DNA of 64,000 bases from Micromonospora sp. NBRC 110009 (lineage in GTDB: Bacteria; Actinomycetota; Actinomycetes; Mycobacteriales; Micromonosporaceae). Under the pieces are notes generated by a model that saw nothing but the letters and a program-made list of their open reading frames with translations, was not told the DNA's origin and ran no database searches. The DNA is taken from contig NZ_CP130427.1 in the NCBI RefSeq assembly GCF_030518795.1, positions 5,518,001 through 5,582,000 on the forward strand, read 5' to 3'. Below, one piece after another: positions 44,204-53,131 of this stretch. Numbering within the stretch: the stretch's first letter is position 1; each line of letters starts with the position of its first letter. The position numbers and the translations under genes were made by a program.

Positions 44204-45349
44204 TCACGGCGAGATGCGCACCTCGACCGAGCTGATGAACCAGCGGAAGTCGGACGTGCTGTGGATGGACACGTCGTTGGTGCCGCTCGAGTCGAACGAA
44301 CGGGTTCCCACGCAGACGATCACGGACTGACCTGCGGGCACCGGGCCCGCGCTGAACAACTGCGCGAAGTAGTGGGCACCGCGGGTCAACTTGACCTGCA
44401 GGAAGTGATCGTCGTCGTCGGTCGCCTCGTCGAAGGTCGACATCTCGGCGTACGAGGGCTCGGACACATTGGGATGCAGCACGTCGAGCATCAGGAAGTT
44501 GGTCTGGCCGGTGCGGGAGTTCGACCATCCCCACTCGTCCGTCGTGTCCAGCCGGTGTGTCGCCTGGACGCACTGCGCGTCGATGAGGACCTCGATCAGA
44601 CCGGTGGTCGGCGGCACGAAGGCGAACGCGACTGCGCTGAAACCGTCGCCGGACGCGTAGTCGAAGTCGCCGGCGTCGCCGTCGTCCATGGTGATGGAGA
44701 TGCCCACGTCCCCGAGAGACGGGTTCAGCGTATGAATGCGATCGACGACGAAGTTGTCGTTGCGTACCGGGACGAACCCGAAGTTGAACCCGAAGAACGG
44801 TGGCCGGAAGACCTCCCACCGGTGCGGGTCGTCGCTGTCGTCCGGCTCGAAGACGCCCCAGGGGAGAGCCCGATCGTGGAAGGGGGACAGGCTCAGCCAC
44901 TTGTCGAGGTTGTTCGAGAGATGGAACCCGGGGCTGATGTTGCCGTCGGCCGCGAACACCTCGTTGATCGCCTCGTGGTAGTCGGCGGCGATCGCGACCA
45001 TCGCTTCCTGCCGGATGTCCCGGCGGCGCAGGAATGCCTTGGCCTTGCGTCTGCGGGCCTTGTTCAGTCTGTCGTAGCTCGACGCCAACCCTCCGGGTGG
45101 CTGGAGCAGGTCACGAAGAGTCACTCGTTCCTGCTGCATCAGGTCCCTCAGGTCCGCCCAGGTGTCGTCTCCGAGCAGGCGCCGCAGCCGGTGGCTCGCC
45201 TCGGCCGACTTTTTGGCTGCCGTGCTGCTGCGCTTCCTGGTGATCGCCCGGAGGCGCTGGTCGCGCTCCTCCGCTGCCGCCTCCGCCGATCGCTGGGCTT
45301 CGACCGGGAAGTGGCGAAGATTGCGAACTGTCATGTCGGTGCTGACCAT
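44204..45349 (-). CDS. Unrecognised 381-residue protein
   Basis: The N-terminal ~110 residues are basic and helical (RSAEAAAEERDQRLRAITRK, RKAKAFLRRRDIR), probably coiled coil. The remaining ~260 are beta-rich with many aromatic and acidic residues (FFGFNFGFVPVRND, GISITMDDGDAGDFDYASGD, IEVLIDAQCVQATHRLDTTD), ending DVSIHSTSDFRWFISSVEVR. That half looks like one or two jelly-roll or carbohydrate/ligand-binding domains. There is no signal peptide or membrane helix. No family is recognised. The ATG at 45349 is one of three close candidates. It stands alone, convergent with the response regulator. Confidence 0.6.
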   Translation of the reverse strand: MVSTDMTVRNLRHFPVEAQRSAEAAAEERDQRLRAITRKRSSTAAKKSAEASHRLRRLLGDDTWADLRDLMQQERVTLRDLLQPPGGLASSYDRLNKARRRKAKAFLRRRDIRQEAMVAIAADYHEAINEVFAADGNISPGFHLSNNLDKWLSLSPFHDRALPWGVFEPDDSDDPHRWEVFRPPFFGFNFGFVPVRNDNFVVDRIHTLNPSLGDVGISITMDDGDAGDFDYASGDGFSAVAFAFVPPTTGLIEVLIDAQCVQATHRLDTTDEWGWSNSRTGQTNFLMLDVLHPNVSEPSYAEMSTFDEATDDDDHFLQVKLTRGAHYFAQLFSAGPVPAGQSVIVCVGTRSFDSSGTNDVSIHSTSDFRWFISSVEVRISP

Positions 45350-45479
45350 GGGAACCACCCGTCAAAGCCTTGCCTACATCGTGCTGCGAAACTCATCGGC
45401 GGGCCATACGGGTTGTGCCATGCAGGCAACGCCACATCTCCTGGCAAAAGGTGCTGACAGGGTGGGGACTCCGGAGCGG

Positions 45480-46073
45480 ATGAGAAGTCAACCCCGCAAT
45501 CCGCAGGTAGCCGAGTTGGCCGAGTTGATCACCTCGTGTCCGTGGCTGCGCAACGTGCTGGTGGTCGTGCGGGACGCGGGTCTACCGGACGCCTGGGTAG
45601 GAGCGGGGGTGCTGCGGGATCTCGTCTGGGGCCAACGGTTCGGGGACGGCTTCAACCCTCAGGACGTCCGGGACGTCGACGTTGCCTTCTTCGACCCCGA
45701 CGACCTCACCGGCGGCAACGACGTCGCGGCCACCGAGCTGCTACGACGCTACGAACCGGCGGTTCCCTGGGAGGCGACCAACCAGGCCGCCGTGCACACC
45801 TGGTACGAGAGCGTGTTCGGCACGGGCCCGGTCGCTGCCCTCGGCTCCGTGACCGAGGCGGTGGCCACCTGGCCGGAGACCGCCACCTGCGTCGCGGTGC
45901 GTCTGGACGCTGCCGAGACACTGCACGTCTGCGCCCCGCTCGGGCTGGACGACCTGCTCCACGGCGTATGGCGGCGCAATCCGCGTCGAGTGACCGTCGA
46001 GCTGTCCCGCGCCCGCCTTGCCCGTCACGAGCCGAGCAGACGATGGCCGAAGGTGCGGGTCATCCCGCCGTAG
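45480..46073 (+). CDS. Nucleotidyltransferase family protein (DUF925-like)
   Basis: The product has 197 residues. It fits the nucleotidyltransferase-fold family annotated NTP_transf_6/DUF925: LRNVLVVVRDAGLPDAWVGA, GVLRDLVWGQRFGDGF, then the DVDVAFFDPDDL metal-site motif, RRYEPAVPWEATNQAAVHTW and the C-terminal DDLLHGVWRRNPRR. The two Asp of DVDVAFFD would hold catalytic metals. Its substrate is unknown. It is a single gene with ATG at 45480. Confidence 0.82.
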   Translation: MRSQPRNPQVAELAELITSCPWLRNVLVVVRDAGLPDAWVGAGVLRDLVWGQRFGDGFNPQDVRDVDVAFFDPDDLTGGNDVAATELLRRYEPAVPWEATNQAAVHTWYESVFGTGPVAALGSVTEAVATWPETATCVAVRLDAAETLHVCAPLGLDDLLHGVWRRNPRRVTVELSRARLARHEPSRRWPKVRVIPP

Positions 46074-46253
46074 CCACACCCCGCGAACCGCCCGGCTCCT
46101 GACCTACGGCAGGGCAGAGAAACCGCACGCGGGCACGTGTGCGCCCGCCGCAATCGGGTAGGCATCGCTGCTACCCGCGTGATCCGGACGGCTACCCGAT
46201 CGAGCCGGGCCGTCCTGGCCTGAGGGACGGACACCCCCGGCGGAAGGAGAACC

Positions 46254-46667
46254 GTGAACCACGCCGAGTTCCTCGAAGCGGTGGGGAAGCGGGCGGGGCT
46301 GCCACCGGCGGAGGCGGCGACTGTCACCGGGGCCGCGCTCACGACCCTGGCCGAGCGGGTCAGTGGCGGCGAGGCGCGGGAGCTCGCCGCGCAGCTGCCG
46401 GACGAGTTCCGGGGGTACCTGCACAAGACCGTGGATTTCGCCGAACAGCTCGACCTGGTGGAGTTCCTCAACGAGGTGGCGGCCCGCGCGGGCATGGACG
46501 ATCAGCGGGCCGCCGACGGTGCCCGCGCAGTGCTGACCACCCTGCGCGAGGCGGTGGCCGCCGAGGTACTCGCGGCTCTGGAATCCGAGCTGTCGAAGGA
46601 CATCCGGCAACTGTTTCAGCCGGTGAGCCGTGGCGACGAAGGAGTGACCGAGCCGCCGGTCAGCTGA
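46254..46667 (+). CDS. DUF2267 protein
   Basis: A 137-residue helical protein from a GTG with GGAAGGAG upstream. It has the same two-repeat layout as the protein at 30424-30837: HAEFLEAVGKRAGLPPAEAA, LAERVSGGEARELAAQLPDE and ARAVLTTLREAVAAEVLAAL. Function is unknown for the family. Two copies within 16 kb, with unrelated neighbours, suggest an old duplication or separate regulation. Confidence 0.85.
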   Translation: MNHAEFLEAVGKRAGLPPAEAATVTGAALTTLAERVSGGEARELAAQLPDEFRGYLHKTVDFAEQLDLVEFLNEVAARAGMDDQRAADGARAVLTTLREAVAAEVLAALESELSKDIRQLFQPVSRGDEGVTEPPVS

Positions 46668-46731
46668 CCGCTACGCTTCCGTGGGCATTCCAGCGGGCGA
46701 ACGCCCATCCGGCTGAGGAGAGAGAGCGACG

Positions 46732-47025
46732 GTGCCAAAGGCCTACTGGATCACCACGTACCGGTCCATCAGCAACGAGGAGAAGGTCGCCGCCTACGCC
46801 GAGCTGGCCGGGCCGGCGCTGCGGGCCGCCGGCGGCACGTTTCTGGCGCGCGGCCTGCCGTCGCGGGCGTTCGAGTCCGGAGCGTTGGAGCGTACGACGC
46901 TGATCGAGTTCGAGAGCGTCGACGCCGCGCTCGCCGCCTACGACAGCCCCGCTTATCAGGAGGCGCTGCGGGCGCTCGGCGACGGAGCCGAACGCGACCT
47001 GCGGATCATCGAAGCCACGCCCTGA
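46732..47025 (+). CDS. DUF1330 protein
   Basis: A 97-residue ferredoxin-like-fold protein from a GTG. AYWITTYRSISNEEKVAAYA, AGGTFLARGLP, LIEFESVDAALAAYDSPAYQ and ALRALGDGAERDLRIIE match the DUF1330 (dimeric alpha-beta barrel) pattern. Its biochemical role is not established. It stands alone between the DUF2267 gene and the transporter operon. Confidence 0.88.
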   Translation: MPKAYWITTYRSISNEEKVAAYAELAGPALRAAGGTFLARGLPSRAFESGALERTTLIEFESVDAALAAYDSPAYQEALRALGDGAERDLRIIEATP

Positions 47026-47194
47026 CGCGCGGCGACGGGCGTGCCGGGAGCGGCTCGAACCGGCCGTCCTGGCAGCACAGTCGTCGCGACTGAGCATTGA
47101 CGATTTCGATGCTCACCCACCAAAGCACTCGGGCTGTTCATGCTGACCGATCCCGGATAGGGTCCCCGCCATCGTCTCTGGCAGGAGGTTTCCG

Positions 47195-48082
47195 GTGGTC
47201 AGGAAGCGCGCGCTTCGTATTGTCGTCGGTCTCGCCGCACTCTCGCTCGCCGTCGCCGGCTGTGGACGCTCGACCAGCGGTCAGACGCCGCAGGCCGGTG
47301 TCTCCGCCTCGGTCGCCGCCGACGCCAAGGCCGCCGACCTGGTCCCGGCCGACCTCAAGGGGAAGGGCGTGCTGCGGGTCGCCACCGCCGAGGGCTACCC
47401 GCCGATGGAGATGTACAAGGAGGGGACCCAGGAGCTGGTCGGCGTCGACCCGGAGCTGGCGGCGGCGATCGCCGGGCGGCTCGGCCTGAAGCTGGAGATG
47501 ACCAACGCGAGCTTCCCCGGCCTGATCCCGGGCCTGCAGGCCGACCGGTGGGACCTGGCGATGTCCTCGATGAGCGACACCGAGGAGCGCCGTAAGGCCG
47601 TCGACTTCGTCGACTACTTCCAGGCCGGCGGCGCGATCATGGTGGCGAAGGGCAACCCGGCCGGGGTGAAGGACCTGGCGGACCTCTGCGGCCGCGCCGT
47701 GGTGCTCGCCAAGGGCAGCTCCAACCTCGCCATCGGCGAGAAGCAGAACGGCTCGTGCGCCAAGAAGATGACCATCTCGCAGAGCGAGGACGCCCCGACC
47801 GGCCTGCTGCAGATCGACGCCGGGCGCGCGGTGGCCACCATCGTCGACTACCCGGTGGCCAAGATGCTGGCCCAGCAGAGCGGCAAGTACGAGGTGCTGG
47901 AGGCCCAGTACGAGGCCGGCCCGTGGGGCATCGCGATCGACAAGAAGGACAGCCAGCTGCGTGACGCCGTCCAGCGGGCCCTCCAGGAGCTGATCGCCGC
48001 GGGCGAGTACGCCAAGCTCCTGGAGAAGTGGGGCGTGCAGGGCAGCGGTGTGCAGACCGCGACGGTCAACGACCAGAAGTGA
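47195..48082 (+). CDS. Polar amino-acid ABC transporter binding lipoprotein
   Basis: The product has 295 residues. A lipoprotein signal (LSLAVAGC) is followed by an SBP_bac_3 domain: GVLRVATAEGYPPMEM, LVGVDPELAAAIAGRLGLKL, RWDLAMSSMSDTEERRKAVD and FVDYFQAGGAIMVAKGN. GGAGG precedes the GTG start at 47195. It is the first gene of a five-gene operon and overlaps the permease start by GTGA. The downstream D-aminoacylase suggests the ligand may be a D-amino acid or an acylated derivative (inference). Confidence 0.9.
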   Translation: MVRKRALRIVVGLAALSLAVAGCGRSTSGQTPQAGVSASVAADAKAADLVPADLKGKGVLRVATAEGYPPMEMYKEGTQELVGVDPELAAAIAGRLGLKLEMTNASFPGLIPGLQADRWDLAMSSMSDTEERRKAVDFVDYFQAGGAIMVAKGNPAGVKDLADLCGRAVVLAKGSSNLAIGEKQNGSCAKKMTISQSEDAPTGLLQIDAGRAVATIVDYPVAKMLAQQSGKYEVLEAQYEAGPWGIAIDKKDSQLRDAVQRALQELIAAGEYAKLLEKWGVQGSGVQTATVNDQK

Positions 48083-49038
48083 GCACACCGGTGGACGCGA
48101 CCGTCCCGGGCCCGGCTTCGGCCGGGCCCGCCGGCCCGGAGACGCCGGAGGTGAACCGGATCAGCCACCCGCTGCGACCGGGGCGCTGGCTGGCCGCCGG
48201 GGCGACCGCCCTGATCCTGGCCTGGCTGGCCTGGACCATCGCGATCAACCCGAACCTGCACTGGGACATCGTCGTCAAGTACCAGTTCGACCGGGTCATC
48301 CTGGAAGGGCTCTGGGTCACCGCCCAGCTCACGGTCGCGTCCATGGCGATCGGCGTGATGCTCGGCGTCGTCGTGGCGCTGATGCAGGTCTCCGACAGCC
48401 GCATCCTGCGCGCCGGAGCCATGGCGTACGTCTGGTTCTTCCGCGGCACGCCGCTGCTGGTGCAGCTGATCTTCTGGTTCAACATCGCGCTGATCTTCCC
48501 CGAGATCGGGCTGGGCGTGCCGTTCGGCGGCCCGAAGCTGGTGACCTGGGAGACGAACACCCTGGTCACCGGATTCGTCGCGGCGCTGCTCGGGCTCAGC
48601 ATCAACGAGGGCGCCTACATGAGCGAGATCGTTCGAGCCGGCCTGCGCGCGGTCGACCCCGGCCAGCAGGAGGCCGCGGCGGCGCTGGGCATGTCCCGCA
48701 TGAAGATCATGAGGCGGGTGGTGCTGCCCCAGGCGATGCGGATCATCGTCCCGCCGACCGGCAACCAGTTCATCTCCATGCTCAAGACCACCTCGCTCGT
48801 CTCGGTGATCGCCGGCGCCGACCTGCTCACCGTCGCCCAGCGGCTCTACCTGACCAACTTCGAGGTGATCGCCCTGCTGATCGTCGCGTCCCTCTGGTAC
48901 CTCGTGCTGACCACCGTCGCCAGCATCGGCCAGTACTACCTGGAACGTCGGTTCAGCCGCGGCTTCGGCGCCACCGCGCCGGGCACCCTGCGCGGGCGGA
49001 TCACCCGCAACCTGCGCTTCACCGGGAGCGCGCGATGA
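48079..49038 (+). CDS. Polar amino-acid ABC transporter permease
   Basis: The product has 319 residues from a GTG overlapping the preceding stop. Several membrane helices and the coupling segment (DPGQQEAAAALGMSRMKIMR, RVVLPQAMRIIVPPTGNQF) identify a HisM/GlnP-type permease. Only one permease gene is present, so it probably works as a homodimer. It has a long Pro/Ala-rich cytoplasmic N-terminus. It overlaps the ATPase gene by 4 nt. Confidence 0.92.
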   Translation: MSTPVDATVPGPASAGPAGPETPEVNRISHPLRPGRWLAAGATALILAWLAWTIAINPNLHWDIVVKYQFDRVILEGLWVTAQLTVASMAIGVMLGVVVALMQVSDSRILRAGAMAYVWFFRGTPLLVQLIFWFNIALIFPEIGLGVPFGGPKLVTWETNTLVTGFVAALLGLSINEGAYMSEIVRAGLRAVDPGQQEAAAALGMSRMKIMRRVVLPQAMRIIVPPTGNQFISMLKTTSLVSVIAGADLLTVAQRLYLTNFEVIALLIVASLWYLVLTTVASIGQYYLERRFSRGFGATAPGTLRGRITRNLRFTGSAR

Positions 49039-49799
49039 CCCCGCCGATGGTGCAGTGCCGCTCGCTGCGCAAGAGCTTCGGCCGGCTGGAGGTGCTGCGC
49101 GGCATCGACCTGACCATCGAACGCGGCCGGGTCGTCTGCGTGGTCGGCCCGTCGGGCTCCGGCAAGTCCACCCTGCTGCGCTGCCTCAACCACCTCGAGG
49201 AGCCGCAGGCGGGTCGGGTCTACGTCGACGGCGAGCTGATCGGATACGAGGAGCGCGGCGGCCGGCTGCGGCCCCTGCCGGACGCGCGACTGCGCCGCCA
49301 GCGCGAGTCGATCGGCATGGTCTTCCAGCGCTTCCACCTGTTCCCGCACCGCACCGCCCTGGAGAACGTGATGGAGGGCCTGGTCGCGGTGAAGGGCGTC
49401 CCGTCGGCTGTCGCGCGGCAGCGCGCCGCTGACCTGCTCGACCGGGTGGGACTGGCCGACCGCGCCCACCACTACCCGGCCCAGCTCTCCGGCGGCCAGC
49501 AGCAGCGGGTCGCCATCGCCCGCTCGCTGGCCATGTCGCCGAAGCTGATGCTCTTCGACGAGCCGACCTCGGCGCTCGACCCGGAGCTGGTCGGCGAGGT
49601 GCTGGAGGTGATGAAGGACCTCGCGGCGAGCGGGATGACCATGATCGTGGTGACCCACGAGATGGGCTTCGCCCGGGAGGTCGGCGACCACCTCGTCTTC
49701 ATGGACGAAGGCCTGATCATCGAGGAGGGCCCACCCCGGGAGGTGCTCGCCGCGCCACGGCACGACCGCACCCGCGCCTTCCTGTCCAAGGTGCTCTGA
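49035..49799 (+). CDS. Polar amino-acid ABC transporter ATPase
   Basis: The product has 254 residues. It has Walker A GPSGSGKST, Q-loop VFQRFHLFPH, signature LSGGQQQRVAIARSL, Walker B LMLFDEPTSALD and switch His in VVTHEMGFA, all of the GlnQ/HisP type. The Q-loop neighbour reads QRF rather than the usual QQF. It overlaps the permease by 4 nt and abuts the deacylase gene with no gap (TGA directly followed by ATG). Confidence 0.93.
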   Translation: MTPPMVQCRSLRKSFGRLEVLRGIDLTIERGRVVCVVGPSGSGKSTLLRCLNHLEEPQAGRVYVDGELIGYEERGGRLRPLPDARLRRQRESIGMVFQRFHLFPHRTALENVMEGLVAVKGVPSAVARQRAADLLDRVGLADRAHHYPAQLSGGQQQRVAIARSLAMSPKLMLFDEPTSALDPELVGEVLEVMKDLAASGMTMIVVTHEMGFAREVGDHLVFMDEGLIIEEGPPREVLAAPRHDRTRAFLSKVL

Positions 49800-51422
49800 A
49801 TGGCGCGCCTCGACCTGCTGATCACCGGCGGGGACGTGATCGACGGCACCGGCGCGCCGGCCCGCCCCGCCGACGTGGGCGTCCGCGACGACCGGCTCGT
49901 GCTGCTGCCACCGGCCAGCCGCACTCCCGCCGCGGAGGTCATCGACGCCGCCGGGCTGGTCGTCACGCCGGGCTTCGTCGACGTGCACACCCACTCCGAC
50001 CTGCTCGCCGGCGACGACGAGCAGCGGGAGGTGCTGCGCCGGGCGCCGCTGCTCCAGGGCGTCACCACGGAGATCTGCGGCAACTGCGGCATCGGCCCCT
50101 TCCCGGTCCCACCCCACCGCACCGAACCGGTGCGGGAGCTGATCGCCGCGACCTTCGGCCCACCCGCGTCGGCGTACGCGTCGTTCGCCGAGTTCGCCGA
50201 CGCCCAGGGCGCGGCCCGGCGCAACCACCTCGCCGCCCTCGTCGGCCACGGCACCCTACGCGCCGCGGTGGTCGGCTTCGCCCAGCGGCGGGCCACCCCC
50301 GCGGAGATCCGGCGGATGTGCGCCCTGCTCGACGAGGCGCTCGCCGCCGGCGCGGCCGGCCTGTCGACCGGGCTGATCTACTCCCCGGGCGTCAACGCCG
50401 GCACCGACGAGGTCATCGCCCTCGCGCGGGTGGCGGCCGCACACGGCAAGCCGTACGTGACCCACCTGCGCGACGAGATGTCCCAGGTCGAATCCGCACT
50501 CGAGGAGGCCATCGACATCGCCACCGCGGCCGGGTCGGCGCTGCAGGTCTCCCACCACAAGACGGCCGGGCGCCGCGCCTGGGGCGCCACCGTCCGCACC
50601 CTCGCCCGACTCGAACGGGCGCGCGCCGACGGGCTGGACGTCACCTGCGACGTCTACCCGTACACCGCCGGCAGCACCGCCCTGCACGCGATGCTCCCGC
50701 CGTGGCTGATCGCCGACGGGGTACCGGCGATGCTCACCGCCGCCGCCGAGCCGGCGGTCCGCGACCGGATCCGCCACGACCTGGTCGCCGGCGTGCCCGG
50801 CTGGGAGAACACCGTCGGCAACGGCGGCTGGGACCTGATCCGCGTGGCGTCCGCCCCGAACCACCCCGACGCCCAGGGCCACACGATCGCCGACCTGGCC
50901 GCCGCGCACGGCGTCGACCCCGTCGACTACGCCTGCGACCTGCTCGCCGCCGAACACGGCGACGTCACCATCCTCAGCCACTCCATGCACGAGGACGACG
51001 TACGCCGGGTGCTGGCCAGCCCGCTGACCATGCTCTGCTCGGACGGCGTACCGAAGGGCGGCCGACCGCACCCACGGTGGGCGGGCAGCTTCGCCCGGGT
51101 GCTCGGCCACTACGTTCGGGACGTGGGACTGCTGGAGCTGCCGGAGGCGGTGCACAAGATGACGGCGATGCCCGCCGGCCGCTTCGGCCTGACGGAGCGG
51201 GGGCTGCTCGCCGACGGGTACGCCGCGGACCTGGTGGTCCTCGACCCGCAGCGGGTCGCCGACGGCGCCACGTACGACGATCCGCTGGCGCCGCCGCGCG
51301 GGGTGCGGTGCGTGGTGGTCGATGGCCGGGTCGTGGTGGACGGCGGCGCGGTCACCGACGCGCGGCCCGGCCGGGTGCTGGCCGTGGCGGATCGGACGCC
51401 GGTCGTACCGGGGCGGCGATGA
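49800..51422 (+). CDS. N-acyl-D-amino-acid deacylase (D-aminoacylase family)
   Basis: A 540-residue amidohydrolase-superfamily enzyme. The metal-site motif GFVDVHTHSD (about 60-69), a Cys-containing CGNCG, YVTHLRDE, LQVSHHK and late motif LCSDGVPKGG followed by HPRWAGSFARVLGHYVRD are the D-aminoacylase family marks. It would hydrolyse N-acyl groups from D-amino acids in the cytoplasm. It is placed directly after the transporter ATPase and overlaps the beta-lactamase-like gene by 4 nt, indicating one pathway of uptake and hydrolysis. Confidence 0.88.
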   Translation: MARLDLLITGGDVIDGTGAPARPADVGVRDDRLVLLPPASRTPAAEVIDAAGLVVTPGFVDVHTHSDLLAGDDEQREVLRRAPLLQGVTTEICGNCGIGPFPVPPHRTEPVRELIAATFGPPASAYASFAEFADAQGAARRNHLAALVGHGTLRAAVVGFAQRRATPAEIRRMCALLDEALAAGAAGLSTGLIYSPGVNAGTDEVIALARVAAAHGKPYVTHLRDEMSQVESALEEAIDIATAAGSALQVSHHKTAGRRAWGATVRTLARLERARADGLDVTCDVYPYTAGSTALHAMLPPWLIADGVPAMLTAAAEPAVRDRIRHDLVAGVPGWENTVGNGGWDLIRVASAPNHPDAQGHTIADLAAAHGVDPVDYACDLLAAEHGDVTILSHSMHEDDVRRVLASPLTMLCSDGVPKGGRPHPRWAGSFARVLGHYVRDVGLLELPEAVHKMTAMPAGRFGLTERGLLADGYAADLVVLDPQRVADGATYDDPLAPPRGVRCVVVDGRVVVDGGAVTDARPGRVLAVADRTPVVPGRR

Positions 51423-52201
51423 GCCCGACGGTGCGGGTCGGGGCAATGGTGCGGCGGCTGGACGACGGCCGCACCCTCTCCGCCGACCCCGACCTGGTCC
51501 TGCCACTGGCCAGCGTCGGCAAGGTGCTGATCCTCGGCGAGGTGGCCCGCCGGCTCGCGGACGGCACGCTCACCGCGGGCCAGCCGGTCGACCTGCTCGA
51601 CGCGGACCGGGAGGTCGGCGGCACCGGCCTGCTCGGCCAGCTGTCGCCCCGCCGGTGGACGGTCGCCGACCTGGCCACGGCGGTCGCCGCGGTCAGCGAC
51701 AACGCCGCCACCAACGCCCTGCTGCGGCTGGTGACCCTGACTGCCGTGCAGGACCTGGCCCGCCGCGCCGGGCTGCGGGACACCACCGTGCACGACCGGA
51801 TCCGAGCCGAGCGCGGCCCCGACGTACCGGAAACCTTCGCCACCGGCACCGCCCGCGAACTCTGCGCCTTCCTCGCCGGAGTGGCGCAGGGGACCTGGCA
51901 GGGCCCGCAGGCCTGCCGGCTGCTGCGCGGCTGGCTCGCCGGGAACACCGACCGCACGATGGTCGCCGACTCGATCGGCCACGACCCATGGTCGAGCGAC
52001 GGCGTCCGGGTCGAGAACAAGACCGGCACCGACACCGGGGTACGCGCCGACACCGGCATCGTGTCCGGCCGGCACACCGTCGTCTACGCCGTGATCGCCG
52101 CGTTCGCGCCCGGCGCCGAGCGGGCCGCCGTGGCCGAGCTGCGGCGCTGGGGTGCGGCGGTCGACCGGCTCGCCGGACCCCACCGCTCCGACAACTCCTG
52201 A
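51419..52201 (+). CDS. Class A beta-lactamase-like serine hydrolase
   Basis: The product has 260 residues. It has the three active-site motifs of the fold: SVGK (SxxK) in LPLASVGKVLILGEV, SDN in AAVSDNAATNALLRL and KTG in VENKTGTDTGVRADTGI. There is no signal peptide, so unlike secreted beta-lactamases it should be cytoplasmic. Given the operon, a natural substrate such as an amide, ester or lactam related to the imported D-compound is more likely than an antibiotic (inference). Its last ~118 nt overlap the 3' end of the convergent LysR gene. Confidence 0.82.
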   Translation: MSPTVRVGAMVRRLDDGRTLSADPDLVLPLASVGKVLILGEVARRLADGTLTAGQPVDLLDADREVGGTGLLGQLSPRRWTVADLATAVAAVSDNAATNALLRLVTLTAVQDLARRAGLRDTTVHDRIRAERGPDVPETFATGTARELCAFLAGVAQGTWQGPQACRLLRGWLAGNTDRTMVADSIGHDPWSSDGVRVENKTGTDTGVRADTGIVSGRHTVVYAVIAAFAPGAERAAVAELRRWGAAVDRLAGPHRSDNS

Positions 52202-53097
52202 CTGAGCGTCGCCGCCGCGTCGCTCAGCCGCTCCACGAACCTGCCCACCACCGGATTGGGATTGCCGGGGCGCAGCGCCACGCCGATGTCCCGGTACAGC
52301 TTGGCGTGGGCGAGCTGCCGCACCGCCACCCCGCCGGGGTTGCGCAGGCCGAGCGACGGCACCAGGGCCACCCCCACACCGGCCCGGACCAGGCCCAGCA
52401 CCACTTCGTAGTGGTCACTGCGGCAGCGGACCCGCGGCGCGAAGCCCTCCGCTCGCGCCGCCAACTCCAGCACCGACACCTCGCCCTGCACGCCGAGGGT
52501 GGTGACCCACGGCTCGGCGGCAAGGTTGGCGAGCCGAAGTCGCCGCCGGCGGGCGAGCGGATGGTCGGCGGGGAGCACCACCAGCTGTGGGTCCACCATC
52601 AGCGGCTCGACCTTCGCGTCCGGCGACTGCTGCGCCGGACTCAGCGGATGGTCGAAGACCACCACCAGGTCCAGCTCACCCTGGTGGAGGCGGGGCAGCA
52701 GTTCGTGCGGCTGCCCCAGGATCAGCGCCAGCTCGACCTGCGGATGGTCCCGGGTGAAGCTCGACAGCGCCCGCGGCAGCAGCTCGGTGCCGGCGGTGGC
52801 GAAGAACCCGATCCGCAGCAGTCCCCGGCGGCCCTCGCCGTGTGCGGACAGCTCATCGCGGGCCGCCGACATCAGATCGGCGATCTGCTGCGCGTAGTCC
52901 GCCAGGCGCTGGCCCGCGACCGTGAGCCGCAGACTGCGCGGCCCCCGGTCCACCAGCGCCACCCCGGCCTCCTGCTCCAACGTGGCGAGCTGGTGGGAGA
53001 CCGCGGACGGGCTCAGCTGAAGCCGCTCCGCGGCGGCGACGATCGTGCCATGCCGAGCGATCTCCAGGACGACCTGCAGGCGTGCGGTGTTGAACAT
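52084..53097 (-). CDS. LysR-family regulator
   Basis: The product has 337 residues. An N-terminal helix-turn-helix (RLQVVLEIARHGTIVAAAER, LQLSPSAVSHQLATLEQEAG) is followed by a LysR effector-binding domain (GLLRIGFFATAGTELLPRAL, ELDLVVVFDHPL, VGVALVPSLGLR). The last ~35 residues (ASRSTAAPQRRSSATAARSA) are low-complexity and are simply the antisense of the beta-lactamase-like gene, so the reading frame has run on past a lost stop. It probably controls the transporter/deacylase operon, but that operon's promoter is 5 kb away at 47.1 kb. Confidence 0.88.
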   Translation of the reverse strand: MFNTARLQVVLEIARHGTIVAAAERLQLSPSAVSHQLATLEQEAGVALVDRGPRSLRLTVAGQRLADYAQQIADLMSAARDELSAHGEGRRGLLRIGFFATAGTELLPRALSSFTRDHPQVELALILGQPHELLPRLHQGELDLVVVFDHPLSPAQQSPDAKVEPLMVDPQLVVLPADHPLARRRRLRLANLAAEPWVTTLGVQGEVSVLELAARAEGFAPRVRCRSDHYEVVLGLVRAGVGVALVPSLGLRNPGGVAVRQLAHAKLYRDIGVALRPGNPNPVVGRFVERLSDAAATLSQELSERWGPASRSTAAPQRRSSATAARSAPGANAAITA

Positions 53098-53131
53098 CGG
53101 CGGGTTGCCTTCCCTGGTGCGGTGGTCCGGG

